Assembly (NCBI GenBank): GCA_002352105.1
Contig: DEHV01000060.1
Span: 50,238-74,354 of the forward strand
Source of the DNA: Chitinophagaceae bacterium UBA2791
GTDB taxonomy: Bacteria; Bacteroidota; Bacteroidia; Chitinophagales; Chitinophagaceae
Length of the DNA stretch: 24,117 nucleotides
Direction: 5' to 3'
Part shown: positions 1-7,285 of the stretch, in pieces
How the letters are laid out: every line of letters starts with the position of its first letter
Position numbering within the stretch: the first letter of the stretch is position 1
The notes under the pieces: model-generated
Database searches by the model: none
Told to the model about the DNA's origin: nothing
The model's input: only the letters and a program-made list of their open reading frames with translations
Translations under genes and position numbers: made by a program

Positions 1-558
1 ATGCAGGATGTGGTAGAGCGGGGCACTGCCAGGGCGGCCAAGATACCGGGTATTGATATTTGCGCTAAAACCGGCACCGCGGAAAAATACCGCATCATCG
101 ATAAAAAAAGGATCAAGCTCAAAGACAACTCGGTGTTTGTATGTTTTGCGCCGAGGGAAGATCCAAAGATCGCTATTGCCGTGGTGGTGGAAAATGCCGG
201 TTTCGGTTCTACCTGGGCGGCGCCCATTGCTTCGCTGATGATGGAAAAATACCTCAACGATACGTTGCGGCCGGAGCGGGTGAAAGAGGTAGAAAGAATT
301 GCCGCCGCCAACCTGATGCCTTCTTATTTAACCAGGCTGCAATACATAGAAGATTCTACCAGGGCCTTTAAGTGGTTTGAAATGACCAAGGACAGCGCGT
401 ATATCAGGAAGTTCTTACGCCCTGGTTCGAGGCCCGTTAAAAACGAAGGGAAAAAACCTGAAGCCCCGGCAAGGTCCGCCTCTGCTACGGCGATGATAGC
501 GCCCAAAGAGAACGATCATGGATCGCCCTTATTCATCAACCCCAATAAAGGCATATAA
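1..558 (+). CDS. mrdA: Penicillin-binding protein 2 (class B transpeptidase), C-terminal part only
   Basis: This is the 3' end of a cell-wall DD-transpeptidase that cross-links peptidoglycan during side-wall elongation in the periplasm. The gene enters from the left edge, so the first ATG is probably an internal methionine. The KTG box of penicillin-binding transpeptidases is visible as CAKTGTAE (K23-T24-G25 of the visible part), followed by the usual beta strands (FVCFAPREDPKIAIAVVVEN) and a GFGSTWAAPIA segment. The SxxK and SxN motifs would lie upstream of the window. After the catalytic domain there is a tail of roughly 100 residues, rich in charged residues and proline, which is long for the family. 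The stop codon overlaps the start of rodA (TAATG), so the two are translationally coupled. This neighbour is what separates PBP2 (mrdA) from the division protein FtsI. Confidence 0.9.
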   Translation: MQDVVERGTARAAKIPGIDICAKTGTAEKYRIIDKKRIKLKDNSVFVCFAPREDPKIAIAVVVENAGFGSTWAAPIASLMMEKYLNDTLRPERVKEVERIAAANLMPSYLTRLQYIEDSTRAFKWFEMTKDSAYIRKFLRPGSRPVKNEGKKPEAPARSASATAMIAPKENDHGSPLFINPNKGI

Positions 559-1895
559 TGAACCATAAGAATGCCGCAATATCAAAGGGGATCGACTGGG
601 TGATCATCTGGCTGTATGTTGCGCTGGTGGCTGCGGGCATACTGAGCATTTTTTCTGTTACCTACCGCGAGGGAGAAGATGTGCTGAATGGCTTTCTGAA
701 ACTGCAAACAGATTATGGCAAGCAGGCGCTTTTCTTTGTGATTTCCCTGGTCGTTGGGCTGTTTATTCTTCTTACGGACAGTAAGTTCTTTACGGCGACC
801 GCCAATATCTGGTATGCGGTCGGGATATTTTTATTGCTGTTGGTGTTTCCTTTCCATACAGAAGTAAAAGGAACGGAATCCATCATCCGCTTCGGCGATT
901 TCCAAATGCAGCCTGCGGATATCTGTAAGATCTTTGTAAACCTGGCATTGGCCAAGTATTTGTCGCGCATAGAAACCGATTTTAGTAAACCCCGCGCGCA
1001 GCTGATCGCTTCCGCCATTGTGCTGACGCCCGCATTGCTCGCTATAGCCCAGAAAGAAACAGGGCTGGCGTTGGTTTATTTCGCCTTTTTCCTGGTCATG
1101 TTCAGGGAGGGACTGCCGGCTATCTACCTGGTTGTCGGTTTCTCCTTTGCAGCGCTGGTCGTAGCCACGCTATTGGTGGAGAAAAATACCCTGGCGATCA
1201 TTCTTACCGCGATCGCAGCGATCTCGATATACCTGTTGAGAAAACAGATGAAGCGCAATAAAAAACTATTGTTCGGCGTAGCCCTTATCTGGCTGGTATG
1301 CGTGGGCATACAACGGTTTGCCGTTCCCTTTCTTTTTACGCATGTGCTGCAGAAACACCAGGTAGAACGTATATTTTCCCTGTTGGGAACGGAGAATCCC
1401 TATGCCGCTATCAATAATGTCGAAGGCGAAGAAGCTCCGGCGTCAAAAGAGAAAACTTCAGACTATAACGTGCGGCAAAGCAAGATCGCTATCGGCAGCG
1501 GCGGCGTTACCGGAAGAGGATTCTTGAAGGGAACGCAGACCAGGTTTGATTTTGTGCCCGAGCAAAGAACGGACTTTATCTTTTGCACCATCGGGGAAGG
1601 GTTTGGGTTCATAGGGAGCGTTATCTTTTTGAGTTTATACCTGTTCCTGTTATTACGGATCGTTACCATTGCCGAACGACAGCGAAGCGTGTTTAGTCGT
1701 TGTTATGCTTACGGCGTGGCTTCCGTGATCTTTTTCCATATTGCTATCAATATCTGCATGACCATTGGCCTGGCGCCGGTGATCGGCATTCCCCTGCCTT
1801 TTGTGAGTTACGGCGGCACTTCCCTGCTTACTTTTTCCGTGATGCTTTTCATCCTGATCAGGCTGGATGCCGATAGGCAAATGGCGTTGAGGTGA
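558..1895 (+). CDS. rodA: Rod-shape-determining protein RodA (SEDS peptidoglycan glycosyltransferase)
   Basis: This is a polytopic inner-membrane SEDS protein (FtsW/RodA/SpoVE family) that polymerises lipid II glycan strands together with PBP2 during elongation. The 445 residues hold about ten hydrophobic segments. Family signatures are present: FVPEQRTDFIF followed by GEGFGFIG, and near the C-terminus GIPLPFVSYGGTSLL, which is the most conserved part of the family. A long extracytoplasmic loop (about residues 275-320, with SKIAIGSGG) lies before the PEQRTDF motif. The ATG overlaps the stop of the upstream PBP2 gene by one base, so the two are one transcription and translation unit. FtsW is the alternative, but pairing with a PBP2-like gene and absence of division-cluster genes favour RodA. 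Confidence 0.95.
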   Translation: MNHKNAAISKGIDWVIIWLYVALVAAGILSIFSVTYREGEDVLNGFLKLQTDYGKQALFFVISLVVGLFILLTDSKFFTATANIWYAVGIFLLLLVFPFHTEVKGTESIIRFGDFQMQPADICKIFVNLALAKYLSRIETDFSKPRAQLIASAIVLTPALLAIAQKETGLALVYFAFFLVMFREGLPAIYLVVGFSFAALVVATLLVEKNTLAIILTAIAAISIYLLRKQMKRNKKLLFGVALIWLVCVGIQRFAVPFLFTHVLQKHQVERIFSLLGTENPYAAINNVEGEEAPASKEKTSDYNVRQSKIAIGSGGVTGRGFLKGTQTRFDFVPEQRTDFIFCTIGEGFGFIGSVIFLSLYLFLLLRIVTIAERQRSVFSRCYAYGVASVIFFHIAINICMTIGLAPVIGIPLPFVSYGGTSLLTFSVMLFILIRLDADRQMALR

Positions 1896-2072
1896 GTTTA
1901 AAGTGGTTGAATTTGCATCACACCCCGAAAACATCCCCGAAAAAAATACAGCAAGCCATAGCGGATTTATGTAAGACGACAGTTCGACGCTATGATCGGC
2001 TATAGTAGTTCTCCTTATCGTCCGCCGAAGCAATACCATCAATAGCAAATGGCATTAGTCCGCTTCAGTTTG

Positions 2073-2080
2073 TAAATTTG
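2073..2080 (+). promoter_or_regulatory. Bacteroidota -7 promoter element (TAAATTTG) abutting the MBL gene start
   Basis: TAAATTTG is an exact match to the Bacteroidota -7 consensus TAnnTTTG. Its last base is only 4 nt before the ATG at 2085. If transcription starts about 4 nt after the element, as expected for an element centred on -7, the mRNA would be leaderless or nearly so. I see no convincing -33 TTG at the right spacing. The same string TAAATTTGCCG sits in front of the ABC transporter at 17822. Confidence 0.6.
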
Positions 2081-2084
2081 CCGG

Positions 2085-2846
2085 ATGAAGATCATCCCGC
2101 TTAGCGAAGGCGCTTTCACCGTAGATAAGACCAAGGTATTTGTTCCATTTGAGATAGGGTCGGACCAGTTGCGCGACAGGCCGGTAGGCAGCCTGCTCGT
2201 TGAGGTGCAGCCCTTCCTGGTGATCACCGACCAGGATCTGTTGTTGCTGGATACAGGCTTGGGATTTGTGAACGACAATGGGGTAATGCAGTTGCACCAG
2301 CTGATCATGAACGCAGGCATAAATCCGTCCGAAGTAACCAAAGTGCTGATGTCGCATTTGCATAAGGATCATTCGGGGGGGATATGTTTAAAGAATAACG
2401 CCGGAAGCGCCGGCGCGCTTGCTTTTCCAAACGCCGATTATTATGTGCAGCAAAAAGAGTTCGAGCTGGCCATGAGCGGAACAGGCTCGTATAAAAAAGA
2501 AGATATCGCCTGCCTGCAGGGCTCGGACCGGCTGAAATTTATGGATGGCGACGGCTCGATATCCGGGTACATTCATTATGAGGTCACTGCGGGGCATAGC
2601 CCCTTTCACCAGGTGTTCCGGATCGATGCAGGCGGCAGGAAGATCTTTTTTGGCGGCGACGACGCGCCCCAGCTTTCGCAGATGCGAAAACGGTATATCG
2701 CCAAATATGATTATGACGGGAAAAAATGCATGGAGCTCCGGCAGGAATGGTGGGAGACCGGCCAGCAGGAGGGTTGGTCCTTTTTATTCTATCATGATAT
2801 TAAGGCGCCTGTCTATCCCCCATCCGGCGATTCCGGTAAGCGATAA
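2085..2846 (+). CDS. MBL-fold metallo-hydrolase
   Basis: This is a 253-residue, probably cytoplasmic metallo-beta-lactamase-fold hydrolase; no signal peptide is visible. The di-zinc ligands of the fold can be read off: the HxHxDH motif as H91-L-H93-K-D95-H96, then H171 (TAGHSPFH), D192 (FFGGDDAP) and a late histidine H237 (FYHDIK). The strand LLLLDTGLG (about 52-60) before the HxHxDH motif is also typical. The layout resembles the lactonase/AHL-lactonase-like branch, but the substrate cannot be told from sequence. The gene stands alone, 189 bp after rodA and convergent with the sigma-factor module at 3010-5183, so context gives no clue to substrate. The start is supported by the promoter element directly in front of it. 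Confidence 0.9.
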   Translation: MKIIPLSEGAFTVDKTKVFVPFEIGSDQLRDRPVGSLLVEVQPFLVITDQDLLLLDTGLGFVNDNGVMQLHQLIMNAGINPSEVTKVLMSHLHKDHSGGICLKNNAGSAGALAFPNADYYVQQKEFELAMSGTGSYKKEDIACLQGSDRLKFMDGDGSISGYIHYEVTAGHSPFHQVFRIDAGGRKIFFGGDDAPQLSQMRKRYIAKYDYDGKKCMELRQEWWETGQQEGWSFLFYHDIKAPVYPPSGDSGKR

Positions 2847-2891
2847 GGAGCGGTTTGAAAATCTGCCGTAAAACTCAATGAACAATAAAAA

Positions 2892-2907
2892 ACAAGAAGC
2901 TTCTTGT
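2892..2907. repeat. Perfect 16-bp palindrome, possible terminator of the minus-strand sigma module
   Basis: ACAAGAAGCTTCTTGT is identical to its own reverse complement. Read on the minus strand it is followed immediately by a T-rich run (TTTTTATTGTT), so it could act as a weak intrinsic terminator about 100 bp after the last gene of the sigma-factor module. The stem would be only about 6 bp with a 4-nt loop. An operator for a dimeric regulator is the alternative. The rest of the 2847-3009 gap shows nothing recognisable. Confidence 0.4.
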
Positions 2908-3009
2908 AGTCTATAACCCAAACGAATCACAGGGTATTAAATAAAACGCTTATCAATAACCGAACTATAATACTATCGGTTTTCCTAAGGGAGAAAGACA
3001 AACGATCCC

Positions 3010-3408
3010 CTAATGCCCTTTTCTCTTCCGGTCCCGGAGTTCTTTCAGGATGATATTGCGGAACTCTTTCTCTGACTGAAAGAAAAGATTGGCTTTTTCG
3101 GCGGATAAGGTATTGGTGAATTCCTGGTTGTACTTTTTGCGGATATTCAATACGCGCTCTTCTGTTTTGATTTCCGATTCCTTTTGCTGGCGGCTATCCA
3201 TGCGGGCCTGCCGCATCTCCGCTTCATAGCGGTTGTAGGCCGGCCAGAACTTTTGCGCCTCCGCGGGGGAGAGATCTAATTTTTCTGTAAGAAAGGCGAT
3301 CTTATACGTCTGTAACCTGCTCTGGCCCCGGCGACTGGTATCCCTGTCCTGCGCGGTCGCCGATAGGAAGGCGGCAAAACAAAGTATGGGTAGCAATAAA
3401 TTCTTCAT
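3010..3408 (-). CDS. Small exported Spy/CpxP-like helical protein
   Basis: A 132-residue protein with a clear Sec signal peptide (MKNLLLPILCFAAFLSATAQ, cleavage likely after AQ), so periplasmic. The mature part is charged and predicted to be all helical. It has the LTEKLDLSPAEAQKFWPAYNRYEAEM pattern typical of the Spy/CpxP/periplasmic heavy-metal-sensor type proteins that Bacteroidota often encode next to ECF sigma factors. It ends in a basic tail (RDRKRKGH). It is the last gene of a three-gene run (sigma factor, membrane protein, this gene), 51 bp after the membrane protein. A chaperone or envelope-stress-sensing role is inferred from family resemblance and context only; no catalytic residues are expected. 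Confidence 0.75.
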   Translation of the reverse strand: MKNLLLPILCFAAFLSATAQDRDTSRRGQSRLQTYKIAFLTEKLDLSPAEAQKFWPAYNRYEAEMRQARMDSRQQKESEIKTEERVLNIRKKYNQEFTNTLSAEKANLFFQSEKEFRNIILKELRDRKRKGH

Positions 3409-3459
3409 TCTATAATTATTTAACGTATATCCTTATGCGATTCATACCGCATACTGCTT

Positions 3460-4410
3460 TTAATTGTTGAAGCGCTCCTCCATGTTGCCGGTTTGGATAA
3501 GGTAGCTTTGCAGCGTCTCATCCGGAATATCAGCCAGCATATCCTGCAGATCGTTCAGGCTGAGGTCCGCAAAAGCCAGTATCGCTTCGTCGGGAAGGAA
3601 CAGGCTTTCCGTTTCCAGGTAATCGCCTATTTCCGTAGCGCTCAGGCTTCCTATTTCTTCAGGCGATACATTGGTTAAGCCGCGTTGATCGTTTCCGGAT
3701 GTTGCAACTGCCGGCCGGTCTTCTCCCGTCAATGGATAGTCGCTCCGGTTATCCATGAATATCCATCCTGCGCCGGCTATTAGTCCAGCTACCAGCGCCG
3801 CTGCCGCATAGCGTATCCATTTGGGCCTTGCCGGAAGCGCTATGATCTTGGCCGGCGCGCGATTTTCGCTTTCGGGTCGTGCCGCGTCCCCGGTTGCCGG
3901 ATCGACGGGCGCTGTTGCAGCTGCCGTTTCCGAATGTTTTATCTTGTCCAGCAGCTTGCCGGGGAATTCCTGGAAATAATTTTCAGGGATGGTATAGGGA
4001 TTCTTCTCCCGTATATTCCCGGGCAGCGAGATCCCTTCTTCGTCCAACCCGGACCTGAGCTTATCCAGGATGCCAGATCCCAACCCCTCAAAATAACCTT
4101 CGGGAACGCTGAAGGGGAGCTTTTTATCCATGTTTGCCAAAACCCCGGATAATCCCTGCAGTTCTTCTGACGGACTTATCGCAGTCTCTGAACGTTCCTG
4201 CAATTCCAATGAAGCGTTTGTTCCAACTGAACCCTCTGAAAGTCCTAGCGATTTTTCTGAAGAGCTTGCTTTGACCCTCGCTAAAATCGCAGCCGGCAGC
4301 TCATCAAAATATCCCGCAGGCGGCGCCGCAAAAGGCAGTTGCCTTTTCATGCCTGCCAGCACGGGGCTGATGGCTGCTAGTTCCTCCATTATCGTTTGGC
4401 TCGTATTCAT
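3460..4410 (-). CDS. Single-pass membrane protein, probable anti-sigma factor partner
   Basis: A 316-residue protein with one membrane segment at about residues 201-219 (YAAAALVAGLIAGAGWIFM) preceded by basic residues (RPKWIR), which suggests a cytoplasmic N-terminus and a periplasmic C-terminus of about 95 residues. The N-terminal part carries three copies of a motif of the form P(F/Y)xxPxxYF(x)6(I/L)LxK: LPFAAPPAGYF (25-35), LPFSVPEGYF (98-107) and NPYTIPENYF (137-146), each followed by a short amphipathic helix such as GILDKLRSG. The first two copies also share an upstream SxVLAxM stretch. No zinc-type anti-sigma HxxxCxxC motif is visible. The anti-sigma role is inferred from topology and its place 221 bp downstream of an ECF sigma gene on the same strand. 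Confidence 0.7.
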   Translation of the reverse strand: MNTSQTIMEELAAISPVLAGMKRQLPFAAPPAGYFDELPAAILARVKASSSEKSLGLSEGSVGTNASLELQERSETAISPSEELQGLSGVLANMDKKLPFSVPEGYFEGLGSGILDKLRSGLDEEGISLPGNIREKNPYTIPENYFQEFPGKLLDKIKHSETAAATAPVDPATGDAARPESENRAPAKIIALPARPKWIRYAAAALVAGLIAGAGWIFMDNRSDYPLTGEDRPAVATSGNDQRGLTNVSPEEIGSLSATEIGDYLETESLFLPDEAILAFADLSLNDLQDMLADIPDETLQSYLIQTGNMEERFNN

Positions 4411-4599
4411 TGGCTGTATAATCTGATATAAGACGATTTACCCGCCGGAAAGTTTAATGATCTATGGTATTTTCTCCCTTACTGCCGCCAGGCAATCTTA
4501 TTTATCCCGCCACTTGCTATCTTTTCGTTCCCTGGTCTATTGCGCTCCCCGGGAGGTCTCATAGCCCTCCTGAAAATATATTAACCTATTAATTATCAA

Positions 4600-4613
4600 A
4601 TATTTATAAATAT
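4600..4613. repeat. AT-only 14-bp palindrome in the sigma/anti-sigma gap
   Basis: ATATTTATAAATAT is a perfect palindrome in a very AT-rich stretch (about 4570-4620) between the sigma gene stop and the next gene. It could be a protein-binding site or part of a promoter for the membrane protein at 3460-4410; AT-rich palindromes also arise easily by chance. The rest of the 4411-4631 gap shows no recognisable feature beyond a short GGAGG/CCTCC inverted repeat near 4549-4570. Confidence 0.25.
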
Positions 4614-4631
4614 AATCAACCGATTGCCACC

Positions 4632-5183
4632 CTAATGATTCAGCATATAGTCTTCTATTTTTTTCACGGCATGATGATAAGAAGCTTTCAGCGCGCCTTC
4701 AGAAGTATCCAACACCTTGCTCATCTGTTCATAAGGCATTTCATCGTAATAACGCAGGCTGAACACCAGCCGCTGTCTTTCCGGAAGCTGCTGTATGGCT
4801 ACCTGTAATTTCCACTCTAGTTTATTGGGGTCGAAATGTTTGTCTGCCGTGATCTTGTTCTCCAGGTGGGGGGATACATCGTCGAACGGTACGGAGGCTT
4901 TTCTTTTTTGCTGTTCGAGAAAGCTGAGGCACTCGTTGGTAGCCACCCTATATAGCCAGGTGTATAACTGGGCGTCTTCCCGGAATTGCTGAAGGCCGTT
5001 CCATACGCGGATAAAAACATTCTGCAGCACATCGTTGGCGTCCTCATGATTGATCACCATCCGGCGCACATGCCAGTAGAGTTTTTCCTGGTATTTCCGG
5101 ACGATGGCCGTGAAAGCCTGTTCTTTGGTAGAAGGATCGCGGAACTGCGCCAGTAATTCGCTATCGGGGATATCGACTGCCAT
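4632..5183 (-). CDS. ECF-type RNA polymerase sigma factor (sigma-70 family)
   Basis: A 183-residue sigma factor with only regions 2 and 4, which defines the extracytoplasmic-function class. Region 2 is seen in YWHVRRMVINHEDANDVLQNVFIRVW followed by TWLYRVATNECLSFLEQQKRK (regions 2.2-2.4, about residues 33-100). Region 4 is the helix-turn-helix in QLPERQRLVFSLRYY and MPYEQMSKVLDTSEGALKAS (about 133-170). It would direct RNA polymerase to envelope- or stress-related promoters. It heads a three-gene run with a single-pass membrane protein and a Spy-like exported protein, a common Bacteroidota arrangement. Only 41 bp separate it from the transketolase gene upstream, with no clear terminator or promoter, so some read-through from that gene is likely. 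Confidence 0.93.
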   Translation of the reverse strand: MAVDIPDSELLAQFRDPSTKEQAFTAIVRKYQEKLYWHVRRMVINHEDANDVLQNVFIRVWNGLQQFREDAQLYTWLYRVATNECLSFLEQQKRKASVPFDDVSPHLENKITADKHFDPNKLEWKLQVAIQQLPERQRLVFSLRYYDEMPYEQMSKVLDTSEGALKASYHHAVKKIEDYMLNH

Positions 5184-5224
5184 GTATACTATTTACCATT
5201 GGTTTGCGGATAGACGATCCCTCC

Positions 5225-6181
5225 TTACTTACGCGCCATTACTTTTTCAACGGCGGCAAGTATATCGGGCGTGTCCAGGCCATACTTTTTCAGTAATTCC
5301 GTAGGCGTTCCGCTTTCTCCGAAGGTATCCTTTGTACCGATGTATTCAATGGGGATCGGGAAATTTCTCGCTGCGGTTTGCGCAATGGCATCTCCCATTC
5401 CGCCAATAATATTGTGTTCTTCCACGGTGACGGCGCATCTTGTTTTAGAGATGGAAGCAATGATGGCTTCCGTATCCAGGGGTTTGATGGTATGAATATT
5501 CACCACCTCGGCTTTAATGCCTTTTTCTTCCAGTATTTTTCCGGCTTCAATGGCTTTCCATACCATATGGCCGCAGGCAAAAATGGAAACATCGGAACCT
5601 TCCGAGAAAAATTGAGCCTTACCGATCTGGAATAGTTCTGTAGCCGACGTGAAAATAGGCCAGCTGGGGCGTCCGAAACGAAGGTATACCGGGCCATTGT
5701 GTTCAGCAATAGCCAGGGTGGCCGCCTTGGTCTGGTTATAATCGCAGGGCACAACGACGGTCATGCCGGGAAGCATTTTCATCAATCCGATATCTTCCAG
5801 TATCTGGTGCGTGGCTCCGTCCTCGCCCAGCGTAACGCCGGCATGGGATGCGCATATCTTTACATTTTTTCCGGAATAGGCCACAGACTGGCGTATCTGG
5901 TCGTACACGCGACCGGTGGAGAAATTGGCAAAAGTGGTGGTGAAAGGGATCTTTCCGCCAATGGTCAATCCCGCGGCAATGCCGATCATATTGGCTTCAG
6001 CAATACCTACCTGTACAAATCTTTCAGGAAACTCCTTGATGAACTGGTTCAACTTCATGGAGCCGGCAAGATCGGCGGTAAGCGCTACAATATTGGGGTT
6101 CTTCCTGGCTGCTTCTACAATGCCATCGCCGAATCCGCTTCTTGTATCTTTTTGCCCGGTTGACTGAATATCTTTAAGCAT
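5225..6181 (-). CDS. Transketolase, C-terminal subunit
   Basis: 318 residues covering the pyrimidine-binding and C-terminal domains of transketolase, which moves two-carbon units between sugar phosphates using thiamine diphosphate (non-oxidative pentose phosphate pathway, cytoplasm). The thiamine-activating glutamate is in VGIAEANM (E62), the phosphate/substrate-binding histidines are in ASHAGVTLGEDGATHQ (H113, H125), and the C-terminal domain has a typical FGESGTPTELLKKYG end. The thiamine-diphosphate-binding N-terminal half (GDG...N motif) is absent. Split transketolases are normal in Bacteroidota, but the N-terminal gene is usually next door; here the upstream neighbour is galE, 33 bp away. 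CAAAGTAA at 6201-6208, a near match to the minus-strand -7 element, may give this gene its own promoter. Confidence 0.9.
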   Translation of the reverse strand: MLKDIQSTGQKDTRSGFGDGIVEAARKNPNIVALTADLAGSMKLNQFIKEFPERFVQVGIAEANMIGIAAGLTIGGKIPFTTTFANFSTGRVYDQIRQSVAYSGKNVKICASHAGVTLGEDGATHQILEDIGLMKMLPGMTVVVPCDYNQTKAATLAIAEHNGPVYLRFGRPSWPIFTSATELFQIGKAQFFSEGSDVSIFACGHMVWKAIEAGKILEEKGIKAEVVNIHTIKPLDTEAIIASISKTRCAVTVEEHNIIGGMGDAIAQTAARNFPIPIEYIGTKDTFGESGTPTELLKKYGLDTPDILAAVEKVMARK

Positions 6182-6214
6182 GTTGTTTTTTTTGATGGTG
6201 CAAAGTAACAGGAA

Positions 6215-7270
6215 TCAGTTCAGATCATAGGACTTGCTCTGGAAAAACTTTTCATCCACCTTAAGACGCTGTTCCCATTTCCATGCCGTTAACATCATAT
6301 CGGCAAGCGTGTATTTGGTTTCCCATGCCAGCATTTTACGGGCGTATTCATTGTTTGCAAAGATCGCCACCACATCGCCGGGACGGCGGTCGCCAATGGT
6401 ATAATTAAGCGCAACGCCGCTTACTTCCTCAAAGGTTTTAATGGCTTCCAGCACAGTGACCCCGTTGCCCGAGCCCAGGTTAAACACCTCGCATCGCTTG
6501 GACGACCGGCCGTTGATCAGGAACTGCACGGCAAGGGTATGGGCATGGGCGATATCGCATACATGAATATAATCCCTGATGCAGGACCCGTCGCGGGTGG
6601 GGTAGTCGTCGCCATATACGGTCACCTGCGGCAGCCTGCCAATAGCGGTCTGCGTGATCACGGGTACCAGGTTGGCTGGCTTTCCGATGGGCAGCTCCCC
6701 GATCAGGGTAGAAGGATGGGCGCCGACGGGATTAAAATACCGCAGCAAAACGCTTTGGGACGGATTGGCTTTGGAAAACTCGTTGATGATCTGCTCGCCC
6801 ATCTGCTTGGTGTAACCGTAAGGCGATTCGGCAGGCTTGGGCGGCGTTTGTTCCGTTACCGGGATAACATCGGGATTGCCATAGACCGTGCAGGAAGAAG
6901 AAAATACAAAATAGGGAATATTAAATTCCTGCACGCATTTCAGCAGGTTGATCAGCGACACCAGGTTGTTCTCAAAATACATCAGGGGTTGTTCCACCGA
7001 TTCGCCCACGGCTTTAAAAGCGGCAAAATGAATAATGCCGACGATATCGGTGTTCTCCTGGAAAATGGCAAAAGTATCGTCGAAATTGCAGAGGTCGACC
7101 TTGTAGTTCTTGATCTTTTTCCCGGTGATCTTTTCAATGCCTTCCAGTATCCTTGGGGAAGATCTTGAGTTATTGTCCACCGAGATCACGTCAAAGCCAT
7201 TCTCAACCAGGTCTACAATGGTATGAGAGCCTATGTATCCGCATCCGCCTGTAACCAGAATTTTTTTCAT
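6215..7270 (-). CDS. galE: UDP-glucose 4-epimerase
   Basis: A 351-residue short-chain dehydrogenase-type epimerase interconverting UDP-glucose and UDP-galactose (Leloir pathway and supply of galactose for surface glycans, cytoplasm). It shows the NAD-binding glycine motif GGCGYIGSH (G8-x2-G11-x2-G14), an SSSCTVYG segment holding the catalytic serine/threonine, and the catalytic YxxxK pair (Y151, K155 in SPYGYTKQMGEQ). Also present are LRYFNPVGAHPS, DYPTRDGSCIRDYIHV and GDRRPGDV, which place it in the GalE subgroup rather than among other NDP-sugar epimerases. It lies 15 bp downstream of rfbA and almost certainly shares its transcript. Confidence 0.95.
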   Translation of the reverse strand: MKKILVTGGCGYIGSHTIVDLVENGFDVISVDNNSRSSPRILEGIEKITGKKIKNYKVDLCNFDDTFAIFQENTDIVGIIHFAAFKAVGESVEQPLMYFENNLVSLINLLKCVQEFNIPYFVFSSSCTVYGNPDVIPVTEQTPPKPAESPYGYTKQMGEQIINEFSKANPSQSVLLRYFNPVGAHPSTLIGELPIGKPANLVPVITQTAIGRLPQVTVYGDDYPTRDGSCIRDYIHVCDIAHAHTLAVQFLINGRSSKRCEVFNLGSGNGVTVLEAIKTFEEVSGVALNYTIGDRRPGDVVAIFANNEYARKMLAWETKYTLADMMLTAWKWEQRLKVDEKFFQSKSYDLN

Positions 7271-7285
7271 TCGCGTGTTTTTTAT

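Noticed and set aside
1957..1994. CATAGCG / CGCTATG inverted repeat after rodA as terminator
   Set aside because: The stem is 7 bp with a 24-nt loop and no T-run; too weak to call. No better terminator is visible in the 1896-2084 gap.
1653..2048. 131-codon minus-strand frame over the rodA end and the following gap
   Set aside because: Most of it is antisense to the conserved end of rodA; no signal peptide or family features.
6539..7168. 209-codon plus-strand open frame inside galE
   Set aside because: Antisense to galE, whose catalytic motifs are intact; composition is typical of a shadow frame.
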